A stretch of DNA of 64,000 nucleotides, taken from contig NZ_CP087106.1 of NCBI RefSeq assembly GCF_028583545.1, positions 3,828,501-3,892,500 of the forward strand, in the 5' to 3' direction. Made by a program: the position numbers and the translations under genes. Under the pieces are notes generated by a model, which saw only the letters and a list, made by a program, of their open reading frames with translations, was not told the origin of the DNA and did not search any database. The DNA is from Methylobacterium sp. NMS14P. Lineage in GTDB: Bacteria; Pseudomonadota; Alphaproteobacteria; Rhizobiales; Beijerinckiaceae. This document shows positions 8,923-21,011 of the stretch, piece by piece (the first letter of the stretch is position 1; every line of letters begins with the position of its first letter).

Positions 8923-10242
8923 ATGAACAGGATCGAGACGGGCGCCCGCGGCGCCGGCAGCCGGACGCCCTCGGCCAAGGCCCTGCGCGGCCTCGACGCG
9001 CTCAACTTCTTCCTGGCCGACGTGCGCGACGGCCTCGGCCCCTACCTCGCCATCTACCTGATCGCCGTGCGCGGCCCGGACCAGGGCTGGAACGAGGCCA
9101 CCACCGGCCTCGTGATGACCATCGCGGGCATCCTCGGCCTCGTGGCGCAGACGCCCGCCGGCGCGCTGATCGACGCCACCAACCACAAGCGCGCGGTGGT
9201 CATCGGCGGCGCGATCGCGGTGACGGCCAGCTGCCTCGTCCTGCCGTTCATCACGAACTTCTACCTCGTCACCGCCACGCAATCGATCGCCCACGTCGCC
9301 GGGACGATCTTCCCGCCGGCGCTCGCCGCGATCACGCTGGGCCTCGTCGGGCCGAAGATGTTCGCCAAGCGGATCGGCCGCAACGAGGGCTTCAACCACG
9401 CCGGCAACGCGGTCTCCGCCGCTCTCGCGGGCGGGCTCGCCTACTTCTTCGGGCCGGTCGTGGTGTTCTGGCTGATGGGCATCCTGGCGGCGCTGTCGAT
9501 CGGCGCCATGCTGCTGGTGCCGGCCGACGCCATCGACAACGACCTCGCCCGGGGCATGACCGAGGCGGAGGAGCAGGCGCATGAGAAGCCCTCCGGCCTC
9601 GCCACCCTGCTGCAGAACCGGGCGCTCCTGATCTTCGCGGTGCTCTGCGCGATCTTCCACCTCGCCAACGCGGCGATGCTGACCTCGGTGGGCCAGCTCC
9701 TGACGCACATCTCGGGCAAGGACCACGCGACCTCGCTGATCGCGGTCTGCATCGTGGCGGCGCAGTGCGTGATGGTGCCGGTGGCGATCTTCGTGGGCGC
9801 GAAGGCCGACGTGATCGGCCGCAAGCCGATCTTCCTCACCGCCTTCGGCATCCTGGCGCTGCGCGGCGTCCTCTACACGCTGTCGGACAACCCGTTCTGG
9901 CTGGTGGGCGTCCAGCTCCTCGACGGGATCGGCGCCGGCGTCTACGGCGCGCTGTTCCCGATCGTCGTCGCCGACCTGACCCGCGGCGGCGGTCGGTTCA
10001 ACGCGGCGCAGGGTGCCGTGGCGACGGCCCAGGGGATCGGCGCCTCCCTGAGCGCGACCCTCGCCGGCGTGATCATCGTGTCGGCGGGTTACTCCACCGC
10101 CTTCCTGGCGCTGGCGGCCATCGCGGCGCTCGGCTTCGTCCTCTACTTCGCGCTGATGCCCGAGACCCGCGACGCGGTGCGCGCGGGCAGCGAGCCCGAG
10201 AGCGGCGCCGGCATGCCGCCGGCCGTTCCGGCGAGCGCCTGA
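8923..10242 (+). CDS. MFS transporter
   Basis: This 439-residue protein has about 12 hydrophobic segments. The N-terminus after residue 20 contains FFLADVRDGLGPYLAIYL, and the loop GAKADVIGRKPIF is the MFS loop motif between helices. It resembles MFS members of the drug or sugar efflux type, but the substrate cannot be read from sequence. The start at 8923 is the first ATG giving a sensible N-terminus; the frame is open further upstream to 8728. It lies 148 bases after the sigma-54 regulator on the same strand. Confidence 0.85.
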   Translation: MNRIETGARGAGSRTPSAKALRGLDALNFFLADVRDGLGPYLAIYLIAVRGPDQGWNEATTGLVMTIAGILGLVAQTPAGALIDATNHKRAVVIGGAIAVTASCLVLPFITNFYLVTATQSIAHVAGTIFPPALAAITLGLVGPKMFAKRIGRNEGFNHAGNAVSAALAGGLAYFFGPVVVFWLMGILAALSIGAMLLVPADAIDNDLARGMTEAEEQAHEKPSGLATLLQNRALLIFAVLCAIFHLANAAMLTSVGQLLTHISGKDHATSLIAVCIVAAQCVMVPVAIFVGAKADVIGRKPIFLTAFGILALRGVLYTLSDNPFWLVGVQLLDGIGAGVYGALFPIVVADLTRGGGRFNAAQGAVATAQGIGASLSATLAGVIIVSAGYSTAFLALAAIAALGFVLYFALMPETRDAVRAGSEPESGAGMPPAVPASA

Positions 10243-10270
10243 GCGCCGCGATCGGATCCGGAGGTCGGGC

Positions 10271-10513
10271 TCAGGACGCGGCAGCCAGCTCCGGCGCGGC
10301 CTGGCTCGGCACGACTTCGCCTGACCCGAGTTGGGGCGGCACGGTCGCCTCCGGCGGGGCCTTGCGCGAGACGTAGTAGATGTCGACGGCGCGCCAGAAC
10401 GCCCCCTGCTCCTCCATCGAGCGGCGCGCGAGGGATTTCTCGAGGATCGACATCGCGGCCCGCGCGGGCTCGCTCCGCTCGAGTTCCTCGAGCAGGCCGG
10501 CGAGATGCAGCAT
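10271..10513 (-). CDS. small hypothetical protein
   Basis: This 80-residue protein is preceded by CGGAGG 8 bases from the ATG. The N-terminal 50 residues look helical (LAGLLEELERSEPARAAM) and contain Trp and Tyr-rich AFWRAVDIYYVSRK. The C-terminal 30 residues are Pro/Ala-rich. No signal peptide or known domain is visible. It is convergent with the MFS gene and divergent from the asparaginase gene. Confidence 0.6.
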   Translation of the reverse strand: MLHLAGLLEELERSEPARAAMSILEKSLARRSMEEQGAFWRAVDIYYVSRKAPPEATVPPQLGSGEVVPSQAAPELAAAS

Positions 10514-10566
10514 GGGGTCTACCTCCGAGCGGACAGCAACCCCGACTAACGCCCGAGCTTGCGTAA

Positions 10567-11805
<1,239 letters not shown>

Positions 11806-12115
11806 GTCCGGGGACGGGCCGGGCCTCCGAGGGTCGACCCCGTCCTGAGGCGTGCCGACGTCGGGCGTCCGGGCAGAGGCGTGCGGTCACCGTCTTGGCG
11901 AGCGCGGCGAGGCAATCCAGGGTCGCGCTGCCCTGGGTCACTTCGCTCCGCTCGCGACGACGCGGCGGGCGGACCTCGCGGCGTCGCCGGCGCCCGTCCC
12001 GGGTTACATCCCGCGGCGCACCCCTTAGATACCGGCCACCGACGCGGCCGCGCGGCCGATCCCGAATCGCGGCATCGGCCCTGCGCCCGTCGGCACCGAG
12101 CCTGGAGGAACGAGC
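11806..12115. other. 310-base gap between the asparaginase gene and edd
   Basis: It holds one copy of the intergenic palindrome (11898-11955). Just after the asparaginase stop there is a weak 7-base inverted repeat (GGACGGG at 11812-11818 with CCCGTCC at 11839-11845), perhaps a terminator. The last 100 bases should contain the edd promoter. No other gene is seen. Confidence 0.5.
11898..11955. repeat. interspersed palindromic repeat, copy A
   Basis: Two 25-base arms (11898-11922 and 11931-11955) are imperfect reverse complements, starting GCGAGCG and reading CCAGGG at the centre. The 8-base spacer makes this the shortest of four copies in the window. The outer CGTC before and GACG after the arms can also pair. 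It lies in the gap between two same-strand genes. Confidence 0.85.
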
Positions 12116-13942
<1,827 letters not shown>

Positions 13943-13964
13943 AACCAGCAGGGAGTTGCCGACC

Positions 13965-14591
13965 ATGAACGATCTGACCAGCATCGACGCGCTGATGCGC
14001 TCCGTGCCCGTCATTCCGGTCCTGGTGATCGACGACGCGGCCCAGGCGCGGCCCATCGCCGAGGCCCTGGTGAGGGGCGGACTGACCGCCCTGGAGGTCA
14101 CCCTGCGCACCCCGGCCGCCCTCGACGTCATCCGGGAGATGACCCGGGTCGAGGGCGCGGTGGTGGGCGCCGGGACGGTCCTCAACCCGCGCGATCTCGA
14201 GAAGGCCCTGGCGGCGGGGGCCGAGTTCATCGTCTCGCCGGGCCTCACGGAGCCGCTGACCGACGCCGCCAAGGCCAACGGCGTGCCCTACCTGCCCGGC
14301 GTCGCCACGGCGGCCGACATCATGCGCGGCCTCGACCACGGGCTCGACCGGTTCAAGTTCTTCCCGGCCGAGGCCGCGGGCGGGATCAAGGCGCTGAAGG
14401 CGCACGCGGCGGTGTTCGGCGCGGTGCGGTTCTGCCCGACGGGCGGGATCACCGAGGCGACCGCTCCCGACTGGCTGGCGATCCCGTCCGTGCTCTGCGT
14501 GGGCGGCAGCTGGGTGGTGAAGCCCGGCGCCCCCGACCCGGCGGCGATCGAGCGGGCGGCCCGGGCCGCCGCTGGGTTGCGGACGGCGTAA
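13965..14591 (+). CDS. eda: KDPG aldolase
   Basis: This 208-residue class I aldolase cleaves the Edd product into pyruvate and glyceraldehyde 3-phosphate. The Schiff-base Lys is in DRFKFFPAEAAGG. The general base Glu is in LEVTLRTP, and CPTGGI is the phosphate-binding region. The start at 13965 follows GGGAG. The frame extends upstream inside edd, but an ATG this close to a ribosome site is the natural start. Copy B of the palindromic repeat follows. Confidence 0.95.
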   Translation: MNDLTSIDALMRSVPVIPVLVIDDAAQARPIAEALVRGGLTALEVTLRTPAALDVIREMTRVEGAVVGAGTVLNPRDLEKALAAGAEFIVSPGLTEPLTDAAKANGVPYLPGVATAADIMRGLDHGLDRFKFFPAEAAGGIKALKAHAAVFGAVRFCPTGGITEATAPDWLAIPSVLCVGGSWVVKPGAPDPAAIERAARAAAGLRTA

Positions 14592-14611
14592 GCCTCACGA
14601 TCGACGTCCTT

Positions 14612-14690
14612 GCGAGCCAAGCGAGGCAACCCAGGGTCGCGCCACATCTCCAGGATGTCGCGCTGCCCTGGGTCACTTCGCTGCGCTCGC
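14612..14690. repeat. interspersed palindromic repeat, copy B
   Basis: The arms are 14612-14636 and 14666-14690, with the same consensus as copy A. The 29-base centre contains its own inverted repeat (CGCGCCACATC against GATGTCGCGC). It sits between the convergent eda and SbmA-like transporter genes and could form one long cruciform or mRNA hairpin usable as a bidirectional terminator. Confidence 0.88.
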
Positions 14691-14749
14691 GATGACGGAG
14701 AGGGCACGGCCCCCTCCCCGCAGAGAGAGGTGGGAGCTGTTGCAGCCCC

Positions 14750-16861
14750 TCACTCCGCCGGCAGCGGCTGCCTCTGCACCCGCGGGACGAACACGCCGCT
14801 CTCCGGCTCGAGGGCGATGCGCCGGTCGTGGAAGGCGTCCAGCGTCGAGCGGTGGCCGATCGACACGATCGTCGTGCCGGGAAGCCGCTCGCGCAGCATC
14901 CGGTAGAGGGCCGCCTCCGAGGGCTCGTCGAGGGAGGCCGTCGCCTCGTCGAGGAACAGCCATTCGGGCTTCGCCAGCAGCGCGCGGGCGATGGCCAGCC
15001 GCTGCTGCTCGCCGCCCGACAGCCGCCGCTCCCAGGTGTCGGTCTCGTCGAGGTGGTCGACGAGGTGGGTGAGCTGGGCGGCCGTCAGGGCATCCTTGAT
15101 CGCCGTGTCCGGGAACTGGTCGGTGGTATTCGGGTAGACCACGGCGCCGCGCAGGGTCCCCTGCGGGATGTAGGGTCGCTGCGGCAGCAGCAGGGCCGAC
15201 TGACCGGCGGGCACGTCGACCCGGCCCTTGCCGAACGGCCAGATCCCCGCGATCGCCCGGAACAGGGTCGACTTGCCCGAGCCGGAGGGACCCGTGACCA
15301 GGGTCGCGCCGCCGCGCGGCAGGGTCAGCGCGTCGGCGGTGACGATCGGCTTCCCGTTGGGAAGGGCGAGAACGAGGCCGCGCGCGGTGACGTCGCCGCT
15401 GCTCTCGTTGCCCTGGACGAGCCCGTAGCCGGCCGATTCCAGCGCCTCGGCCTTGGTCATGGCCCGGCGGAAGGAGCCGAGACGGTTGGTGTTGGCCTTG
15501 TAGGCCGCCAGCGTCGTGTACGAATCGACGAAGAACGACAGCGAGCTCTGCACCTGGCTGAAAGCCTGGGAGGTCTGCTGGAGCGCGCCCAGCGTGATCT
15601 TCTTGGCGAAGAAGGAGGGCGCGGCCAGCACCATCGGGAAGATCACGCTCGCCTGCCGGTAGCTGAACGTGAAGGCGATCAGCTTGATGCGGCGGAAGAT
15701 GATCCCGACGTAGTTGTCGATCACGCTGTGGAACAGCGTCGAGAGCCGCGAGGCCTCCGCGCGCTCGCCGCGCAGCAGGGCGATCTGCTCCGAGTAGATG
15801 CGGTTCCGCGCCAGCGCGAAGCGGAAATTCGCCTCGACCTGCTCCTGCCGGAAGTCGAGCCCGATGAGCGGTCGGCCGATCAGGTGGGTGAGCCACGTGC
15901 CGACCACCGCGTAGGCGATCACCAGCCAGACCAGGAAGCCCGGGATCACCGTGTCGGTGAACGGCACGACGAAGTCGCGCGACAGGGTCCAGAGGATCAC
16001 GATGAACGAGACGAGCTGCGCGGCCTGGCTGAGGAGGCGGATCGACAGCGTCGTGGTCTGAACGATGAAGCTGTTGACGTCGGCCTGGATACGCTGATCC
16101 GGGTTGTCCGCCTCCTCGTCGGTGAACGGGATCCGGTAATGCGTGCCGTTGCCGAGCCAGCGCTCGTAGAGGCTGTGGGTCAGCCACGTGCGCCAGCGGA
16201 TCAGCAGCGAGGAATCCACGAACAGGTCGAACATGCCGATGGCGATGTTCAGCGTGGCGAGCGGGATGAACACCCACAGCAGCTGGTACCAGAACGCGCT
16301 CGCGTTGTATTCCTGGAGCGAATTGTACATGTCGCGGTAGAAGAAATTGAACCGCAGCGTCAGCGCCACGTCGGCAAAGTTCACGAAGATCGACAGCGCC
16401 ACGAGATTGCGGCCGATCCGCCCTTCGGTCGTGCCGAACCAGCGGAACAGGCCGATCTCCTTGGTCGGCTTGTCGCGGTTGGCGAAGTACGGGTCGGCGA
16501 TGTTGGTGATCGCGCGGATCGGCTCGAGGTGCGAGATGCCGAGCACGATGGCGGCGAAGACCACCGCGCCGGTGGCGGCGAAGGCCGGCGGGAGCAGCGC
16601 CGCGATCACCGGCGGCAGCAGCTCCATGGCGGCGATCGTCTTCGATCCGGCGAGCAGCAGGTAGCCGACGCCGTAGACCGAGACGAAGACCTTGAGATAG
16701 GCGGAGATGCCGTTCGAGGCGATCAGGATGCCCGCCATGGCGAAGCCGGCGAGGGACACGTAGAGCGGCGGGCTCGGGATTCCGGGAAACGCCAGAAGGA
16801 TCAGCGCGGCCAGAGCCGTGAGCACGGCCTGGATGCCCAGTCCGGTCCTGAGTGCTGCCAC
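14750..16861 (-). CDS. SbmA/YddA-like ABC transporter, fused permease and ATPase
   Basis: This 703-residue protein has a GTG start. An extra N-terminal hydrophobic region (about four segments in the first 140 residues) precedes an SbmA/BacA-type membrane domain (FNFFYRDMYNSLQEYN, NPDQRIQADVN). The C-terminal ATPase has Walker A GPSGSGKST, signature LSGGEQQRLAIARALL and Walker B WLFLDEATASLDE. Relatives (COG4178, YddA, BacA-related proteins) take up peptides, cobalamin or modified peptides, or affect very-long-chain lipids. The exact substrate is open. A 13-base palindrome lies about 70 bases upstream. Confidence 0.88.
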   Translation of the reverse strand: MAALRTGLGIQAVLTALAALILLAFPGIPSPPLYVSLAGFAMAGILIASNGISAYLKVFVSVYGVGYLLLAGSKTIAAMELLPPVIAALLPPAFAATGAVVFAAIVLGISHLEPIRAITNIADPYFANRDKPTKEIGLFRWFGTTEGRIGRNLVALSIFVNFADVALTLRFNFFYRDMYNSLQEYNASAFWYQLLWVFIPLATLNIAIGMFDLFVDSSLLIRWRTWLTHSLYERWLGNGTHYRIPFTDEEADNPDQRIQADVNSFIVQTTTLSIRLLSQAAQLVSFIVILWTLSRDFVVPFTDTVIPGFLVWLVIAYAVVGTWLTHLIGRPLIGLDFRQEQVEANFRFALARNRIYSEQIALLRGERAEASRLSTLFHSVIDNYVGIIFRRIKLIAFTFSYRQASVIFPMVLAAPSFFAKKITLGALQQTSQAFSQVQSSLSFFVDSYTTLAAYKANTNRLGSFRRAMTKAEALESAGYGLVQGNESSGDVTARGLVLALPNGKPIVTADALTLPRGGATLVTGPSGSGKSTLFRAIAGIWPFGKGRVDVPAGQSALLLPQRPYIPQGTLRGAVVYPNTTDQFPDTAIKDALTAAQLTHLVDHLDETDTWERRLSGGEQQRLAIARALLAKPEWLFLDEATASLDEPSEAALYRMLRERLPGTTIVSIGHRSTLDAFHDRRIALEPESGVFVPRVQRQPLPAE

Positions 16862-16930
16862 GCGTCGACCCCCATCCGTGCGCGCCCGCTCGGGACGCCG
16901 CCGGCGGCCTTGGCCCCGGCAGATGGCCAG

Positions 16931-16943
16931 ATAGTGGCACTAT
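16931..16943. promoter_or_regulatory. 13-base palindrome upstream of the SbmA-like gene
   Basis: ATAGTGGCACTAT is a perfect palindrome around a central G, 70 bases upstream of the transporter start. It stands out in GC-rich surroundings and could be a regulator site. No cognate regulator gene is adjacent. Confidence 0.3.
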
Positions 16944-17018
16944 GCCGGCGCTGTCGCGTGAAACTTTGGTCACGTTCCGACGGTGCGGCGATTTACGCGG
17001 GTGGCGCGGGCAGGCCGG

Positions 17019-17336
17019 CTACCAGTTCCACTCCTCGAAGCCGGGCTCGCGGCAATGGTAGCCGATCGGGCATTGCGGGTTGTCGCGCGTCGGGGCGAAG
17101 CGCAGCTCGGCGATCTCCGCGCCGGTGCACTGCCCGGGATTGCTGACGAAACGCTCCGGTGCCGTCCCGGCGGCGATGATCACGTCGCCCTCGTTCTTCA
17201 CCAGGGCCATCGCCTCGGAGCAGGTCATGCGGGCCGTCATCGAGCCGCGCGGCGGCCGCGTCTGCGCACGGGCCTCGACCCCGGCCGCGACGGCGGCGAG
17301 GTGGGCGAACAGCAAAGCGAGGGCCAACGGCCTCAT
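17019..17336 (-). CDS. small secreted Cys-containing protein
   Basis: This 105-residue protein starts at 17336; the in-frame extension to 17399 would put 21 residues before the signal peptide. RPLALALLFAHLAAVAAG leads to EARAQT, a clear signal peptidase site. The mature part has four Cys (MTCSEA, GQCTGAE and PQCPIGYHC) and likely two disulfides. I recognise no family with certainty. Confidence 0.7.
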   Translation of the reverse strand: MRPLALALLFAHLAAVAAGVEARAQTRPPRGSMTARMTCSEAMALVKNEGDVIIAAGTAPERFVSNPGQCTGAEIAELRFAPTRDNPQCPIGYHCREPGFEEWNW

Positions 17337-17627
17337 CGGGCACGAATTCCGGTACGCACCCGGGAAGAAAGCCCGCGGGTCTGGCGCCATCCTGCACAAG
17401 CAGGCCGTCCGAGACTGTCACCGGAATGCGCCACCAAGCCGCTTTCGCCGTCGGACCGCCGCAATCGGCGGATTAGGAGATTCCGGGATTGCCGAAAGCA
17501 GCTGTAGATTTGTGATCGTGGACGCCTGCGCGGGCGGCCCCGGCACGACGGCTGGACCGGCCCCCCGGCACGCGTCTCCGGCGCCCCGCGTGCCGGCCGA
17601 CCGGCGCCGGAGCCAAGGGACCCAGCG

Positions 17628-18260
17628 ATGTCCGCTCTCTCGATCCTCGACATCTCCGCCGTGCGCGCCGCGCCCGTCTCCCGCGAGCCCTACGCCTACA
17701 CGCTCGGCAACAACGTCCTGAACCCCGACGCGATCGACGACATCCGGCGCGACTTCCCGGACATCGCCAAGCCGGGATACCTGACGGTGGACGAGGTCGC
17801 CCTCAAGGGCCGGTTCAAGGCGCTGATCGACGAGCTGGAGAGCGACGCCTTCTCGGAGATCCTCGGCGAGAAGTTCGGCATCGACCTCGTCTCCTGCCCG
17901 CGGCTGACCACCATCATGCGCCGCAGCCAGCTGAAATACGGCTCGATCCACACCGACGGCCCGTCGAAGGTGCTCACCCTGCTCGTCTACATGAACGACG
18001 CCTGGGACGCCCCGGCGGCCGGCCGCCTGCGGGTGCTCTACGACGGCCGCAACTACGAGCCCTTCGCGGTGGAGGTCCCGCCGACCATGGGCACGATGTT
18101 CGCGTTCCTGCGGGCGGACAATTCCTGGCACGGCCACGAGCCGTTCGAGGGCGAGCGGCGCGTGGTGCAGGTGGCGTGGCTCAAGGACGCGTCGGAACTG
18201 GAGCGCAAGCGCAAGCGCAACCGGACGGCGCAGTTCCTGAAGGGCATCTTCGGCCGCTGA
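17628..18260 (+). CDS. 2OG-Fe(II) oxygenase superfamily protein
   Basis: This 210-residue protein has the facial-triad layout of non-heme iron dioxygenases. HTD gives His108 and Asp110, the distal His is in SWHGHEPF (168 or 170), and an Arg about 9 residues later (GERRVVQ) would bind 2-oxoglutarate. It resembles the prolyl-4-hydroxylase-like group. No substrate can be named. The C-terminus is basic (ERKRKRNR). It is followed 23 bases later by a membrane-anchored protein gene, probably in one transcript. Confidence 0.75.
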   Translation: MSALSILDISAVRAAPVSREPYAYTLGNNVLNPDAIDDIRRDFPDIAKPGYLTVDEVALKGRFKALIDELESDAFSEILGEKFGIDLVSCPRLTTIMRRSQLKYGSIHTDGPSKVLTLLVYMNDAWDAPAAGRLRVLYDGRNYEPFAVEVPPTMGTMFAFLRADNSWHGHEPFEGERRVVQVAWLKDASELERKRKRNRTAQFLKGIFGR

Positions 18261-18283
18261 TCGAACGACAAGGGGGGCGGACC

Positions 18284-18952
18284 ATGGGGGCGGTCGTGCT
18301 GGCGGATCCGGGCGACGGGGCGCGTTCCGGCTCCTGGCGTCGCCTCGCCTTGCCGACGCTCCTCATCCTCGGCTGGGTGGGCCTGTTCGCCTACAGCGCC
18401 GCCTACCTGACCGAGGATCTGCCGTTCCGCCCGTCCATGCCGGAAGCGAGCCCTTCCGCGGAGGGCTCCGCCGGCCCGCGCGCCGCGCGCCGCGTGGTGA
18501 TGCTCGACGAGCCCGACCAGCCCGCGGCTCCGGCCGACGCGGCCGGCCAGACCGCCATGGCGGCCTCGGCGGCGCCGCCGGCCCCGCAGACTGCCGCGAC
18601 GGCCACGACGGCCGCGAATGCCCGGTCGGCACCGGCTCCGGGCCCCGCTCCGGCCGCGGCCGAGTATGTCGGCGTCTGGGGCCCGACGCCCGAGGCCTGC
18701 GGGGCGCGGTCGCGGCGCCGCGGCTACATCCCGGCCACGATCACGCAGGACCGCGCCCGCGCGGGCCGCACGCTCTGCCTCTTCCACGACCTGCGGCGGA
18801 GCGGCGCCGCCTGGGTCACCGCCGCCGAGTGCAGCGATCGCGGCCGCCACTGGTCGTCGCAGGTCCGCCTGCAGGTCGACGGCGAGCACCTGACCTGGTC
18901 GAGCAGCCGCGGCACCTCGACCTACATCCGCTGCGGCCGCCGCGCCGGCTGA
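18284..18952 (+). CDS. membrane-anchored protein with Cys-rich C-terminal domain
   Basis: This 222-residue protein has one membrane segment near residues 22-42 (LALPTLLILGWVGLFAYS). A low-complexity Pro/Ala linker spans about 50-125. A globular C-terminal domain follows, with WGPTPEACG, CLFHDLRR, AAECSDRG and TYIRCG. The spacing of Trp, Gly and four Cys recalls small secreted domains often found in alphaproteobacteria, so the domain is probably periplasmic. No function is known to me. The start follows AAGGGGGGCGG. Confidence 0.65.
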   Translation: MGAVVLADPGDGARSGSWRRLALPTLLILGWVGLFAYSAAYLTEDLPFRPSMPEASPSAEGSAGPRAARRVVMLDEPDQPAAPADAAGQTAMAASAAPPAPQTAATATTAANARSAPAPGPAPAAAEYVGVWGPTPEACGARSRRRGYIPATITQDRARAGRTLCLFHDLRRSGAAWVTAAECSDRGRHWSSQVRLQVDGEHLTWSSSRGTSTYIRCGRRAG

Positions 18953-18961
18953 ACGGCGCCG

Positions 18962-20140
18962 TCACGCCGCCGGATCCACCACCGAGCCCTCGGCCGCGCG
19001 CAGGACGATCCGCGCCGCGGCCCGGCTCGGCGTGTCCTCCGCGGCGAGCCGCATCCGCCCGTCGATGCAGCCGAGGGCGGCGAGCTGGGTATCGCGGGCG
19101 GCACCGCCGGCCAGGAGCGGCCGCAGGGCGCCCGCGAGGCGCTCCGGGGTGCAGTCGGCCTGGACGAATTCCGGCATCGCGTTCTCGGCGAGGATCAGGT
19201 TCGGCAGCACGATGCTCGGGACCTGGATCAGCCGGCGCGCGATGAACTCCTCCGCCCGGGAGACCTTGTAGGCGACGACCATCGGGACGCCCGCGAGCGC
19301 CAGTTCCAGCGTGACGGTGCCGGAGGCGGCGAGCGCCGCCCGGGCTTCCCGGAAGGCGGCGTATTTCGGCGCCTCGCCGGTGACGATGCGGGCCGGCACC
19401 GCCCAGTCGGCGCAGAGCCGCTCGATCAGGGCCCTGTGCCGGGTCACGGCGGGCAGCACCGCCTCGACCGGCAGGCCCTCGGCGACCCGGGCCAGCGCCG
19501 CGCCGAAGACCGGCATCAGCCGCTCGATCTCGGAGCGGCGGGAGCCGGGCAGGACCACCAGGCTGTAGGGACCGGCGTCGCGCCGGTCCTGCTCGGCCGC
19601 GCTGGGCCGCAGCTCCGGCAGGCGCTCGATCAGCGGGTGCCCGACATAGGTGCAGGGGGGGCCGCCGAGCCGCAGATGCGCGTCGGGCTCGAAGGGGAGC
19701 AGGGCCAGGACGTGGTCGATGAACGGCCGCATGCCCTTCGCCCGCCACGGCCGCCACGCCCAGACGCTCGGCGACACGTAGTCGATGATCGGGATGCCAG
19801 GGGCCGCCTTGCGCACCCGCCGCGCCACCGCGTGGGTGAAGCCCGGGCTGTCGATGATCACCAGCACGTCCGGCCGGGCGCGGATCGTCGCCTCGACGGT
19901 CTCGCGGATGCGGCGGAGCAGGGTCCGGGCGCGGGCGAGGACCGGCAGGTAGCCCATCACCGCCACGTCATCGAGAGGGAACAGGGACGCGAACCCCGCC
20001 TCGGCCATGGCCTCGCCGCCGACGCCGCCGAAGACGGTGTCGGGCGCGGCCTCGCGCAGGGCGCGCATCAGCTTGGCGCCGAGCTGGTCGCCGGAATCCT
20101 CGCCGGCCACGAGCCAGATCGTCCGGGGCCGGCCGGTCAC
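18962..20140 (-). CDS. lpxB: lipid-A-disaccharide synthase
   Basis: This 392-residue glycosyltransferase joins UDP-2,3-diacylglucosamine and lipid X to give the lipid A disaccharide at the inner membrane. Family signatures are WLVAGEDSGDQLGAKL at the N-terminus, YVSPSVWAWRPWRAKGM in the middle and VVLPGSRRSEIERL. The start ATG overlaps the lpxI stop by 4 bases (ATGA). It is the last gene of the minus-strand lipid A cluster. Confidence 0.96.
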   Translation of the reverse strand: MTGRPRTIWLVAGEDSGDQLGAKLMRALREAAPDTVFGGVGGEAMAEAGFASLFPLDDVAVMGYLPVLARARTLLRRIRETVEATIRARPDVLVIIDSPGFTHAVARRVRKAAPGIPIIDYVSPSVWAWRPWRAKGMRPFIDHVLALLPFEPDAHLRLGGPPCTYVGHPLIERLPELRPSAAEQDRRDAGPYSLVVLPGSRRSEIERLMPVFGAALARVAEGLPVEAVLPAVTRHRALIERLCADWAVPARIVTGEAPKYAAFREARAALAASGTVTLELALAGVPMVVAYKVSRAEEFIARRLIQVPSIVLPNLILAENAMPEFVQADCTPERLAGALRPLLAGGAARDTQLAALGCIDGRMRLAAEDTPSRAAARIVLRAAEGSVVDPAA

Positions 20141-21000
20141 GGCGCGCCTCCGTACCCGACCACGAAGAGGCCGAGGCGGTCGGCCTCCGCGGCCGTGGCC
20201 GCCCGGTCGATGACCAGGGTCCCGCCCGCCTCCAGGGCGAGGCCGACGCAGCCCGCGCGGGCCGCGTTGCGCACGGTCCGCGCGCCGATGGCCGGAAGAT
20301 CGATGCGACGGTCCTGGCCGACCTTCGGGGCCTTCACCAGCACGGTGGCGGGCATCGCCCGGCCCAACCCGAGGGGGCGCCGCCCCAGGGCCCGCGCCCG
20401 GGCGAGCGTGCGGTCCGTGCCCTCCGGTCCCTCCACCGCGAGGATCCGGTCGCCGGCCAGAACCACCGCCTGCCCCAGATCGTAGGGCGAGAGGGCGTCG
20501 AGGACGCCGCGACCGGTGCGGATCGAGGCGGCCGCCTCGGTGTCCGGGACCCGGCGCCCGAGGGGGCCGTGCGGGCAGAGAAGGTCCGGCGCGGCCTCGT
20601 GGACGCCGACCACCCGGTGGCCCTCCTCCTCGACCAGCGCGACGGCGGCCCGCAGCAGGCGGTCGTCCCCGCCGCCGGCGATCGCCCGCAGGGCCTCCCG
20701 GTTGCGCAGGGCGGCGCCGGCGTTGAAGATCGCGGCCGGGCTCGGGCGGGAGACGCCGCCCGCCGGCACCACGGTCGCCGGTCCCCAGCGCCGCAGCAGC
20801 TTCAGGGTGGCCGCGAGATCGAGGAGATCGACCGTGGCGTCGGCGCCGGCGCGCAGGGCAGGCCCGGTGAAGCCGCGCAAGGCGATCACCCGGAAGGGCC
20901 GGCGCGCCCGGCGGAGCGACTCGGCGACGAGCTCCGGCAGGCGCCCCGCCCCGGCGATCAGGACCAGGGCCCCCTCGGGGGCGGGATCGGCCTCGGTCAC
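20137..21000 (-). CDS. lpxI: UDP-2,3-diacylglucosamine pyrophosphatase LpxI
   Basis: This 287-residue protein of the LpxI (DUF1009) family makes lipid X from UDP-2,3-diacylglucosamine. It replaces LpxH in many alphaproteobacteria. The N-terminus reads LVLIAGAGRLPELVAESL, the middle has PDTEAAASIRTGRGVLDALS, and the C-terminal part has the family's KAPKVGQDRRIDLPAIGA. The GTG at 21000 was chosen because it lies 11 bases after the lpxA stop. It completes the pathway between LpxA/LpxD and LpxB in this cluster. Confidence 0.92.
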   Translation of the reverse strand: MTEADPAPEGALVLIAGAGRLPELVAESLRRARRPFRVIALRGFTGPALRAGADATVDLLDLAATLKLLRRWGPATVVPAGGVSRPSPAAIFNAGAALRNREALRAIAGGGDDRLLRAAVALVEEEGHRVVGVHEAAPDLLCPHGPLGRRVPDTEAAASIRTGRGVLDALSPYDLGQAVVLAGDRILAVEGPEGTDRTLARARALGRRPLGLGRAMPATVLVKAPKVGQDRRIDLPAIGARTVRNAARAGCVGLALEAGGTLVIDRAATAAEADRLGLFVVGYGGAP

Positions 21001-21011
21001 GGCCCGGCCGC

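Noticed and set aside
5812..9726. A 1304-codon open frame on the minus strand
   Set aside because: It is opposite the clearly coding kinase, sigma-54 regulator and MFS genes and is Arg/Gly/Pro-rich with no domain, an effect of high GC content.
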